Shown in pieces: positions 43,884 through 52,176 of a stretch of DNA of 64,000 bases. The position numbers were made by a program, and so were the translations under genes. The DNA comes from Niabella sp. (GTDB taxonomy: Bacteria; Bacteroidota; Bacteroidia; Chitinophagales; Chitinophagaceae). Location: positions 47,581-111,580 of the forward strand of contig JAPUDO010000023.1 in the NCBI GenBank assembly GCA_027493055.1, written 5' to 3'. Positions within the stretch are counted from its first letter, which is position 1; the number at the start of each line of letters is the position of its first letter. The notes beneath the pieces are model-generated. The model was given only the letters and a program-made list of their open reading frames with translations. It ran no database searches and was not told where the DNA came from.

Positions 43884-45545
43884 TTACATATCAATACAAT
43901 CAAACTGAACACAGGCCACCTGACCGTTAGTAAACATAAAATATAAATACATATAATACCCGTTATCGGAAACCTGCAGGGCTACATCACCGGTACCATT
44001 GGCGTTTTGCCCACCATTATCTTTTCCTCCATATATACCAATAGGCGCTTTCCAGATTGCAGAACCGAAAGTAGTTGTTGAGCTTACATCATACAGGTAC
44101 ACTGCATCATCGCTACCCCATGTAAATGAGTTGATAGAATTATGAACCGCATAAGGAGCATTATTAAAGACCGCATAGTCCACCGCATTCTGGATCCAGT
44201 TTGAGCTGATTTCTGGTCCCAGGGCTTTTACAGTGTTAGTGGCCCCGTTGATCCAGGCAAATTTGTATGGAGCCGCATAGTACGATACAAAATAATCGCT
44301 TGATGCATCTGTGGCACTGGTCTGAACAATATCGGCATTATTGTTCCATGCCCCGCCAAGACCGGTTATGGTAACTATTTCAGGTGTTTGCGACTGAAGA
44401 GCGCCGTTCACTACTTTCCACCTGGCAAATTTATTCCCGGTACCAAGTATAGCTGCGGTAATAATTGCGTTTCCATCAAGATTACCCTTAACTGATAATT
44501 TCCGGCCGACAGCCTGTCCGTCATTCCACTCAATATATTGTTGGGGCGAGCCTGCAACCCCTTTTATACGCCATACTTTAAACGCACCTGCATTAGGAGC
44601 TAAATTACATACAAGAATGTTATTATTTTCATCCGCCGTATGGTAGAAGTTGGTAAGATTGCCTGCTATGCTGCCTAAATTTACTGACCCGGCAATTTGC
44701 CCCGTTTTCCTATCCAGGTAAATGCTATTCAGCGTCCTGGTATTTATTACCAGATAATCCTTTGTTGCCGCTATACCTGTTGTAAGGTTAAGTGTACTGA
44801 TACCTAGTTCTGAGTTTAGCTTTTTAGCCCAGAGCACTTTTGCGCTTCCCGAACGCAAACCAAAAGTAGTTTTTGCCGGCACAGCTTTTTTAACGGTGTA
44901 CACATTTTTGGTAACCCCATCCTGCGCAGTAACCGTAAGCTGTACGTCAGCATCATAATTTAAAGGCGTTTGTGCCGGGTCGGGACTTATTGTGGCGCCA
45001 TGAGAAATAGACACATTTGCCAGCACATTGCCTATTGATTCAATTGAAATAAGAGAAATTGTTTTACCGGCTTCATCTACAATCCCGTTCAACCCTAAAG
45101 ATGAAAGATCAAAATTGGTTATAAGGGCAGCCCGGCTTTTCCTGATTTCGGCCACTATTTTATATTTCCTTACCGTTTTTGCCTGATCTGTGATCTCAAT
45201 GTAGTTTTCCTTTGTAAGATCAAGATATAGCAAGGCGGGCGATATGATAACATTATCATCCAGGTTGGCCTTTACCCTTACATTTGCCAGGTTAGCCGTA
45301 GTTAATACGTTATTGGATGTTCGGGGATAGTTGTAAGGAAACACAATAGTGATTACCCTGTTTTGATGATCAATCTCGCTTTCGAATAAGTTCTCTGTAC
45401 TCTCATCATTCATAAAAGAAGCTGTAATACTGTTGATCCCTTCGCGCGATGTAGAAGGCGTCAGGTCTTCAACTTTCTGACACCCCAGTATTCCGGCCAG
45501 GAAAGAAAGAAAAATGCAATATGTAAAAAATATGTTGATTTTCAT
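43884..45545 (-). CDS. DUF5018-domain lipoprotein, putative surface glycan-binding protein
   Basis: From the ATG at 45545 this is a 553-residue lipoprotein with lipobox ILGC (Cys22). The N-terminal third has tandem bacterial-Ig/DUF5018-type repeats (IVFPYNYPRTSNN, YIEITDQAKTVRKYKIVAE, LTVTAQDGVTKNVYTVKK). The C-terminal two-thirds looks like a beta-propeller (NLTTGIAATKDYLVINTRTL, YLDRKTGQIAGSV, NADIVQTSATDASSDYFVSY). It sits after SusD, the usual place of surface glycan-binding proteins. An ATG at 45575 overlaps the SusD stop by 10 bp but would precede the signal peptide by ten residues. Confidence 0.8.
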   Translation of the reverse strand: MKINIFFTYCIFLSFLAGILGCQKVEDLTPSTSREGINSITASFMNDESTENLFESEIDHQNRVITIVFPYNYPRTSNNVLTTANLANVRVKANLDDNVIISPALLYLDLTKENYIEITDQAKTVRKYKIVAEIRKSRAALITNFDLSSLGLNGIVDEAGKTISLISIESIGNVLANVSISHGATISPDPAQTPLNYDADVQLTVTAQDGVTKNVYTVKKAVPAKTTFGLRSGSAKVLWAKKLNSELGISTLNLTTGIAATKDYLVINTRTLNSIYLDRKTGQIAGSVNLGSIAGNLTNFYHTADENNNILVCNLAPNAGAFKVWRIKGVAGSPQQYIEWNDGQAVGRKLSVKGNLDGNAIITAAILGTGNKFARWKVVNGALQSQTPEIVTITGLGGAWNNNADIVQTSATDASSDYFVSYYAAPYKFAWINGATNTVKALGPEISSNWIQNAVDYAVFNNAPYAVHNSINSFTWGSDDAVYLYDVSSTTTFGSAIWKAPIGIYGGKDNGGQNANGTGDVALQVSDNGYYMYLYFMFTNGQVACVQFDCIDM

Positions 45546-45565
45546 ATACCTGCTTTTTAAAGATT

Positions 45566-47188
45566 TTACTTCCATTGGTCATGTTGTTGTATAAGTGAGT
45601 TGTTTTCCAGCTCACTTAGCGGAACGGGGAGGACATAAGTTCTTTCCGAAAATTTCCTGTCCTGATAATCCACGTCAATGTATTCATAATTGTCGCCGGT
45701 TATTTTAAACCCGTGAGCCCTGTAATTATTATACTCAATATGAGCCAGCTTCCAGCGCCTCATATCCCAGAACAAATGCCCTTCATAAGCCAGTTCTACC
45801 TTTCGTTCGTTCCTGTAGTCTCTGAAAAACTCTTCACCGCCCGAAGATTTAGCCGGCAGCCCTACCCTGGCTCTCACTAAATTCATAGCCGCTCTTGCTT
45901 CCTCCATCTTATTTAACCTGTAAGCAGCCTCGGCTTTATTCAGCAGTATTTCAGCGTAGCGGAGCTCAACCCAGGTTTGGGTGCTTGGTTTACCGTTTAC
46001 ATCTGTCAGGCTTTCGTCCAGCAGCTTTCTCAGGTAATACCCGGTTGTTGTATATCCATAAGTATATGGCTGAGCCCTGTAAGCCATAAACATCCCATAG
46101 GTTCCATTAACCGAGTTTTGCATTACGTTACCCTTCCATGTTGATCCGGGATAAATTATCGTAGCCTTAAAACGGGGCTCCAGTTGCTCGTATGGCGGGC
46201 GGGTAGCAGTTGCTGAATGGTAAGGCGTCCAGTCAAATTTTGCACCATCTGCTTTCTCATAGCTTTCAACCATTTCCTGCGTTGGCGTTCCCAATCCTCC
46301 AAAATTATATCCGTCACTTAACGGGACATAGTCTTTATCAAAACTATGATTAGGCCCCGTAGTATTATACTGGAACTCCAATACAGACTCATTGTTGTTT
46401 CCCCTGAAGGATTGCGCATAGTTATTAACCAGTGAATAAAGCCCTGACTTCACAACCGAATCTGCTGCTGCATAGGCCGATTCCCATCTTTGAGCATAGA
46501 GCATGGCCCTGGATTTTAATCCAAACGCCGCATACCGGGTTACTCTTCCTTTGCCTGCTGTTGGCCAGGCTGCAGGTAAATGGGCAATGGCATAGTCCAG
46601 GTCAGACTCTATAAGATTCCAGGTTTCCTGTTCGGAGCTCATGGCTATATCTTTTTTCATGCTCTCCAAATCTGTATAAATGATAGCGCCCCCATGTCTT
46701 TTGGCTACCTGGAAATACATAAATGCCCTGAAAAACCTGATCTGTGCCTCCCAAAGCGCATTTTGCTGTTCGGTAAAGCCTGAGTATTTTTTCATGGAAG
46801 ATAAAAACTCGTTTAAACGCCTGATCTTGTTATACCCATCACCCCAGTTGTCATAAAAGCAACTTGCCGGTGTTACAATAGCGGGGTCAAAAACATAGTT
46901 GTTGGGATGCCCGGCTTTGTGGCCCAGGGCATAAGAGCCGTATTTAAAAGTGCTGGTAAGACTTTCGGTAAGGCTTCCCTGGAACTGCTGCGTTCCAAAC
47001 TGCCCATACTGATGCAGATACGTATAAAACCCGTTAACATAGAGATCTACATTGGTATTGTTTTCCCAAATGATCTTGTCTGTTAACTGATCGGTAGGAG
47101 TTAAATCAAGCCACTTTTTACACCCGGCCAAACTCACCAACGCTGCAAACGATAACAGGATTATTGATTTTATATTTTTCATATTCAA
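45566..47188 (-). CDS. SusD/RagB-family lipoprotein (third pair)
   Basis: This 540-residue lipoprotein has lipobox LAGC (Cys23) followed by KKWLDLTPTDQLTDK. SusD helices are seen in WEAQIRFFRAFMYFQVAKRH and LRYAEILLNKAEAAYRLNK, and near the C-terminus YRNERKVELAYEGHLFWDMR. The gap to its SusC is 4 bp, so the two are tightly coupled. It supplies glycan capture for the amino-sugar-type locus. Confidence 0.95.
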   Translation of the reverse strand: MNMKNIKSIILLSFAALVSLAGCKKWLDLTPTDQLTDKIIWENNTNVDLYVNGFYTYLHQYGQFGTQQFQGSLTESLTSTFKYGSYALGHKAGHPNNYVFDPAIVTPASCFYDNWGDGYNKIRRLNEFLSSMKKYSGFTEQQNALWEAQIRFFRAFMYFQVAKRHGGAIIYTDLESMKKDIAMSSEQETWNLIESDLDYAIAHLPAAWPTAGKGRVTRYAAFGLKSRAMLYAQRWESAYAAADSVVKSGLYSLVNNYAQSFRGNNNESVLEFQYNTTGPNHSFDKDYVPLSDGYNFGGLGTPTQEMVESYEKADGAKFDWTPYHSATATRPPYEQLEPRFKATIIYPGSTWKGNVMQNSVNGTYGMFMAYRAQPYTYGYTTTGYYLRKLLDESLTDVNGKPSTQTWVELRYAEILLNKAEAAYRLNKMEEARAAMNLVRARVGLPAKSSGGEEFFRDYRNERKVELAYEGHLFWDMRRWKLAHIEYNNYRAHGFKITGDNYEYIDVDYQDRKFSERTYVLPVPLSELENNSLIQQHDQWK

Positions 47189-47192
47189 TAAT

Positions 47193-50100
47193 TTATAGAG
47201 TTAAGTTAACACCAAAAGAAAAGGTCTTCTGTTGCGGATAGTACCCGTTATTGACACCAGGCTGTTCGGGGTCGATATTATATTTGGTAAGCTCGCTGAA
47301 CGTAAGAATGTTGGAGCCCTGAACAAACAACCTGAAACTTTCAATCCCTGCCTTCTTTACTATACGCTGGGGAAGTGTATATCCCAGTTGAAATGATTTT
47401 AACCTGAGATAATCGCCCGGACGATACCAGAATGTAGATGCATAGGCGTTATTGCTGCTTACGTTCACCAGTGAGAGCCTGGGAAACTCGGCATTAGTGT
47501 TTTCCGGCGTCCATGAGTTCTCTGCCAGGAAACGTGGCGAATTGCCTCCATGATAGAAAAGCTTTGTAAATGCGGTATTGTCCATCACTCCTTCAGAACC
47601 GCTGGATGTGTATACCCCGGTTAAAGCCACATCTCTTCCCAATCCCGCCTGGAACAAAATATCAAAATCAAAACCTTTCCAGTCCCCGTTAAAATTTAAA
47701 GAAGTTTGATACTTCGGGTACGGGCTTTTTCCCACGTAAGCCATATCCTGCGCATAGGTTATCTTTCCATCACCGTTAAGATCCCTGTACTTTATATAGC
47801 CCGGCAAAACTTTTGCTCCTTCTACAAGCGGAGAGCCATTTATATCATCCTGTGATTGGAATAAACCTTCTGAAATAAAGCCCAGCTGGGCGCCTACTTC
47901 TTTCCCGGTAAGCTTCCTGTAATCAGGTGTGTTTTCAGAATCGCCTGCATAGTACAGCCATTTACGTTTTACATAAGAGCCTACCAGCCTGAGGCCGTAC
48001 CGGAAATCCCCGATCTTATTGTTATGGCTTATTGTAAAATCAAGGCCGCGATAGTCTATCTTATTCACGTTGGCTGTGGTGAAATAGTACCCTCCCATTG
48101 AAGGCGGATAGGCCCCTGCAATAGCGCCAAGCAGATCATATTGATATTTGTAAAAAGCATCAAACTCAATACCTAATAAACCTTTCCAGGCAATTAAGTC
48201 TATACCCCCGTTGTACGTTAATGCTTTGGCCCAGGTAAGATTGGGATTGCCTAAAGTAGCAGAATATACCATGCTCTGACTGGCGCCGCCAATCATTACC
48301 TGGTTTGAGGCCAGGGTCATCAGGTTCAGATACTGGAAAGCGTTAACTGCAGAAGTAGCGGTTTTACCAAGACCTCCCCTGAGCTTAAGCGTATTGATCC
48401 ATCCCGATTCAAACCACTCCTCATTATCTATTCTCCAGCCCAAAGATGCTGCAGGTAAATTGATCCAGCGCGAACCGTTCATGCCACTAAACAAATAGCT
48501 TCCATCTCTCCTTATGGATACTTCTGCCAGGTAACGCCCGTCAAAATCATAGTTAAGCCTTCCTACATAACCTATCAGCCTGGACTGGCCGCTGGATCCG
48601 CTTAAGGAAGGAATGCGCTCGCTTCCGTTGCCTGAAAGATTGGTTATTTTACTCAACTCATCCAGTTCAAGAAAGTCCAGGCCATACCCTGTAACGCCCA
48701 GCGTATTGCTAAATGCGTTCCTGGTTTCTGCCAGTCCAAGAAAAGTGATCCTGTGTTTATCAAAAGCACGGTCAAAGTTGATACTGGACTGGGTTACTAC
48801 GTTTGTTGAATTATAGGCCGATTCAGTTAAAGAAGTATTACCCGAGTTATCCATAAAAACCCGGTAGTCTATTGTCTGGGTTGTTGCATTGGGCAGGCTG
48901 GCCAGCATTGTTTTATAAGGTATTGCCAGCGATTTGGCAAACTGGAACAGTTTGTCATAAGCACCCATAAACTTAAATGACAGCCCTTTCAGCCATGGTG
49001 CATTGTACACCAATGTCAGGTTTGATTGTATATAGTTATTATTTGATCTTGCGTAGCCTGATTCATTAATAGCGGCTAGCGGACTAACCGGTGAAGAAGC
49101 GGTGGGTGTAGAAGTATAATACTCAACTCCGTCTACTGTAACTCTTTCAGGGAAATAAGGTATTGCCCTGACGGCCTGCTGGGGTATATTGTGCCAGTCA
49201 TTAGGGTTGGCCGAATACCGGGGATTATCTCTGTTTTCCACGCGCCCGCCAATGCCCAGTATCATTTTTATGCTGTTGGATATATTGGCATCAATATTTG
49301 CACGCAGGTTGTACCGGTCATAATTGAATTTATCTACGTTACCCTTTTGCGAAAAAGCTCCCACTGAAGTAAAAAACTTCACTTTTTCGTTACCGCCGGA
49401 TGCGCTTATATTATTGTGCACGGTATTTCCTTCATCAAAAACTTTTTTGTACCAGTTTGTATTACCCCAGCCATCAACGCCATCAATCATTTTCTGTATG
49501 ATATCGGCGTTAAAAACAGGCTGGTCTCCGTCCAGAACCCTGGCCTGGTTATAATAATAAGCATAGCCCGGGGCATCTAACCATTCTATTTGCCGTGCAT
49601 TCTGGCTGGTACCGTATGACCCGCTATAGGATATGTTCAGCTTTCCGCCGGCACCCTTTTTCGTAGTTACAATTACTACAGAGGTTGCGTTTAATCCATA
49701 TATAGATGCGGATGTAGCGTCTTTCAAAACAGAAATAGATTCAATTTCGTTAGGATCAATCTCATTAATGCTGCGCACCACACCGTCTACAATATAAGTG
49801 GCGCCTTCCCCACGCACCAGTAATGACGCCGCATCGGCACCAGGCTGACCAGACTGCTGCAGCATGGTTACACCCGCAACCCTGGACCCCAGAACATTTG
49901 TAATGCCCACAGGAGGCACTTTGAGTATTTCTTTATCGGTTATGGAAGAAACGGCTCCGGTGATACTTCCCCTCCTTTGCGTGCCGTACCCTACCACCAC
50001 TACTTCCGACATGGACTGCCCGCTTTCGGACAAGGTTACAGTTACATTTCCTGATGTTACAGTAACTTCCGATGGTGCATAGTTTATACTTGTGATCTGC

Positions 50101-50303
50101 AATACATCACCAATTGCTGCACGAATCGAAAAAATACCCTGCTCATCGCTCATTGTCCCTGTGGATGCTCCTTTCAAAACTATTGAGGCTCCGGCAACCG
50201 GCTTACCTTCCATGTTTTGTACGTGTCCCTTTATCTGGGTCTGCTGTGCCCATGCAGGGAGGCAACAGCAAATGACAAGAAACGAAAGAATTGATCTTCT
50301 CAT
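47193..50303 (-). CDS. SusC-type TonB-dependent transporter (third pair)
   Basis: This 1036-residue outer-membrane importer has a signal peptide (1-20, VICCCLPAWAQ), a carboxypeptidase-regulatory-like domain (IKGHVQNMEGKPVAGASIV), the transition SEVVVVGYGTQRRGSITGAV, and a plug with TYIVDGVVRS and SASIYGLNATSVVIVTTKKG. The barrel ends FSFGVNLTL. The plug is slightly short: the usual longer variable loop before the VDGV motif is missing (RGEGATYIVDGVV). The gene is 127 bp after the GlcNAc epimerase gene in the same direction and is probably co-transcribed with it. Confidence 0.95.
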   Translation of the reverse strand: MRRSILSFLVICCCLPAWAQQTQIKGHVQNMEGKPVAGASIVLKGASTGTMSDEQGIFSIRAAIGDVLQITSINYAPSEVTVTSGNVTVTLSESGQSMSEVVVVGYGTQRRGSITGAVSSITDKEILKVPPVGITNVLGSRVAGVTMLQQSGQPGADAASLLVRGEGATYIVDGVVRSINEIDPNEIESISVLKDATSASIYGLNATSVVIVTTKKGAGGKLNISYSGSYGTSQNARQIEWLDAPGYAYYYNQARVLDGDQPVFNADIIQKMIDGVDGWGNTNWYKKVFDEGNTVHNNISASGGNEKVKFFTSVGAFSQKGNVDKFNYDRYNLRANIDANISNSIKMILGIGGRVENRDNPRYSANPNDWHNIPQQAVRAIPYFPERVTVDGVEYYTSTPTASSPVSPLAAINESGYARSNNNYIQSNLTLVYNAPWLKGLSFKFMGAYDKLFQFAKSLAIPYKTMLASLPNATTQTIDYRVFMDNSGNTSLTESAYNSTNVVTQSSINFDRAFDKHRITFLGLAETRNAFSNTLGVTGYGLDFLELDELSKITNLSGNGSERIPSLSGSSGQSRLIGYVGRLNYDFDGRYLAEVSIRRDGSYLFSGMNGSRWINLPAASLGWRIDNEEWFESGWINTLKLRGGLGKTATSAVNAFQYLNLMTLASNQVMIGGASQSMVYSATLGNPNLTWAKALTYNGGIDLIAWKGLLGIEFDAFYKYQYDLLGAIAGAYPPSMGGYYFTTANVNKIDYRGLDFTISHNNKIGDFRYGLRLVGSYVKRKWLYYAGDSENTPDYRKLTGKEVGAQLGFISEGLFQSQDDINGSPLVEGAKVLPGYIKYRDLNGDGKITYAQDMAYVGKSPYPKYQTSLNFNGDWKGFDFDILFQAGLGRDVALTGVYTSSGSEGVMDNTAFTKLFYHGGNSPRFLAENSWTPENTNAEFPRLSLVNVSSNNAYASTFWYRPGDYLRLKSFQLGYTLPQRIVKKAGIESFRLFVQGSNILTFSELTKYNIDPEQPGVNNGYYPQQKTFSFGVNLTL

Positions 50304-50430
50304 AACCTTGTGTTTAATTTAAAAGTTTATTTTAAAGTATCAGTGATGACCTGTTTTCCCTAAATGAAATAAATAGGTTCTACATTTACATATGGCATTA
50401 TGCACGAACCTGTCTGAAATATGTTATGTT

Positions 50431-51585
50431 TTATTGCTCCAATGTTTTCCAAACCTGGTACAGGGCCCGTGGTACATGAAAACATCCTTTCCACTTCCCG
50501 CCTTTCAGAGGCAGCAGCACTTCGCCTCTCCTGTTAAGATATCCAAACCATTCTTTATAATCCGGATCTTTAAAATGCTGCCAGGTATAATCATGTACTT
50601 TTGTAAACCATTCAGCACATTGCTCATTTCCTGTAAACCTGTATCCTTTAGCTAAAGCAACCAATGCTTCAACATGTACCCACCATAATTTCTGGTCCCA
50701 TTCCAATTGCTGGGGCGGCTTTTGTTTAATATCAAGAAAATAGAATATGCCGCCGAAATCATTGTCCCATCCATATTCAAGCATGCGCAGCATTCTTTCA
50801 CAAGCCGTTTTTACCAGTTCATCATTGCCAATTCGTTTTCCCAGATCCATAATAAACCACATGGCTTCAATAGCATGACCGGGATTGATCAGCCGGCCTT
50901 CAAAAGAGTCAACAAAAGAACCGTCAGGTGCAATATTCTCTAATACCAATCCTGTATCGGGCTGATAAAAATCATCCATCACTTCCTGTATGATCAATGG
51001 AACAAACTCATTCACTTTCTCTTTTCCCAGCAAAGTCTCCATTTCAAGCGTCAGGTTACATAGTATCATAGGTAAACTGAAGTTCTTTAGAGGGCGTGTG
51101 CCGGGGTAGGTTTTATTATATTGCCCCTTCCAGTTGTCCTGCCGGTTCAAAATGTTATCAAAAGTTTCAATGGCAATTTTTTTATATCGCTCTTCCGGGA
51201 GGGCTTTGTACAGTTCGGAAAAGGCCATGGCCGCAAAACAATCGCTGAAAATATTATAAGGCTGCACCAGGGGTTTCCCATCGGCGGTTAATGAAAAGTA
51301 CCAGTTCCCTTTTTCATCACGACCAAATTTTTCCATGAACGCGGCTCCTTGTAATGCCATTTTCAACCATTCCTGCCGGGGCTCAATATGATTATAAAAG
51401 AAGCTGAAACACCACACCTGGCGGCCCTGCAACCACATAAACTTATCGGTATCAAACACCTGCCCATTGCGGTCAAGGCAGGTAAAATAGCCTCCGTTAA
51501 CAGTATCTATACTATGCTCCGTCCAGAAAGGGAGCACGTTATCCAGCAGCTCTGTTTTGTAAACAGGAGCATAATCTACCAGCAT
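50431..51585 (-). CDS. N-acylglucosamine 2-epimerase (AGE/RnBP family)
   Basis: This cytoplasmic (alpha/alpha)6-barrel enzyme interconverts GlcNAc and ManNAc. Signature segments are [50 protein letters not shown] and [18 protein letters not shown], which supply the active-site histidines. These fit the renin-binding-protein branch better than cellobiose 2-epimerases, but mannose or glucose epimerases of the superfamily are not excluded. The start [16 protein letters not shown] at 51585 matches the family N-terminus and leaves a normal leader after the -7 box; an ATG at 51624 would leave almost none. It is the first gene of the SusCD operon. Confidence 0.9.
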   Translation of the reverse strand: MLVDYAPVYKTELLDNVLPFWTEHSIDTVNGGYFTCLDRNGQVFDTDKFMWLQGRQVWCFSFFYNHIEPRQEWLKMALQGAAFMEKFGRDEKGNWYFSLTADGKPLVQPYNIFSDCFAAMAFSELYKALPEERYKKIAIETFDNILNRQDNWKGQYNKTYPGTRPLKNFSLPMILCNLTLEMETLLGKEKVNEFVPLIIQEVMDDFYQPDTGLVLENIAPDGSFVDSFEGRLINPGHAIEAMWFIMDLGKRIGNDELVKTACERMLRMLEYGWDNDFGGIFYFLDIKQKPPQQLEWDQKLWWVHVEALVALAKGYRFTGNEQCAEWFTKVHDYTWQHFKDPDYKEWFGYLNRRGEVLLPLKGGKWKGCFHVPRALYQVWKTLEQ

Positions 51586-51639
51586 ATCGCACTTATTTAT
51601 ATGGCCTGTATTTTGCAAATACAATTGTTAAGTTTTTCT

Positions 51640-51647
51640 CAAATATA
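51640..51647 (-). promoter_or_regulatory. -7 promoter box TATATTTG of the epimerase/SusCD operon
   Basis: On the minus strand TATATTTG is an exact match to the Bacteroidota -7 consensus. It lies 54 bp before the preferred epimerase start (51585) but only 15 bp before the alternative ATG, and so supports the shorter protein. No TTTG is seen at the -33 distance. Confidence 0.5.
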
Positions 51648-51650
51648 AAT

Positions 51651-51700
51651 AAATTAATTTAATAAACCATAATTAGTAAAAAAATTTATTAATTAAATTT
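51651..51700. promoter_or_regulatory. AT-rich palindromes upstream of the epimerase operon
   Basis: Two palindromes lie just upstream of the -7 box: AAATTAATTT (51651-51660, perfect) and AAATTTA-N5-TAAATTT (51682-51700). They share the TTAATTAA-like core seen between the FAD oxidoreductase and ROK genes. They are therefore candidate sites for the same ROK repressor. The local base composition is strongly AT, which weakens the case. Confidence 0.35.
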
Positions 51701-51710
51701 CTATCCTTTA

Positions 51711-52176
51711 TACATTGTTCATGAAGCTATTACTCAAGATTGTTTACAAAAGATGCTTCAGTAGTATTTAGACTCAGTTTTTCGCTATCGGAATCGTTCC
51801 TATAGGCAGAACTAAATATAAGCTATAAAGTAATTTTATTATATAAGTTAAGACACATAAAGAAAAAAGTTTATGAACTTGATGATATTACCTGTTGAAT
51901 AACGTTCTCCTCCTGCCTGATAAGAAAATACAGACTTTCGTGACTTGCAGTTGGGACGCCCTATTCTGGGGCTGACCTTTTTAGTCAGCCCCATGACGCA
52001 GGCAACAAACAAAGTGTCTGCAATTATAAAGCTAAAAAGCACGGCTCTGTTTTTGAGCTGTGCCTTTGTAATCTTGGGGGAATGAACCTTTTAGTCAGCC
52101 CCTCTTATTTTATCGCTTTTAACGATAACAATGAAGATTCGCTGCTCGGCGCTTCAGAACTTGTAATCCCGAAGTC
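51711..52176. repeat. Gene-free stretch with decayed REP-like hairpins
   Basis: No gene is seen in these 466 bp. There is a degraded relative of RAYT hairpin 2 (51936-51959, sharing GACTTGCAG), then CTATTCT and a strong hairpin GGGGCTGAC-N7-GTCAGCCCC (51968-51992). A hairpin GCACGGCTC-N7-GAGCTGTGC with one G-T pair follows (52039-52063), then a half copy of the second hairpin (CCTTTTAGTCAGCCCC, 52087-52102), TTATCG-N7-CGATAA (52110-52128) and a decayed hairpin 2 (52152-52174). The last ends 2 bp from the stop of the S9 peptidase gene. They are probably relics of the REP family mobilised by a RAYT. Confidence 0.65.

Noticed and set aside
32732-51585. A classical sialic acid (nan) operon
   Set aside because: The epimerase, SGNH esterases, SusCD and MFS gene fit in part, but no sialidase, N-acetylneuraminate lyase or NagA/NagB gene is present.
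51848-52042. 64-codon minus-strand frame in the region upstream of the S9 peptidase stop
   Set aside because: It runs through decayed REP-like hairpins and has no recognisable protein features.
52039-52063. Hairpin GCACGGCTC/GAGCTGTGC as a terminator of the S9 peptidase gene
   Set aside because: It lies about 115 bp beyond the peptidase stop and is followed only by a short interrupted T stretch; it fits better as part of the repeat relics.
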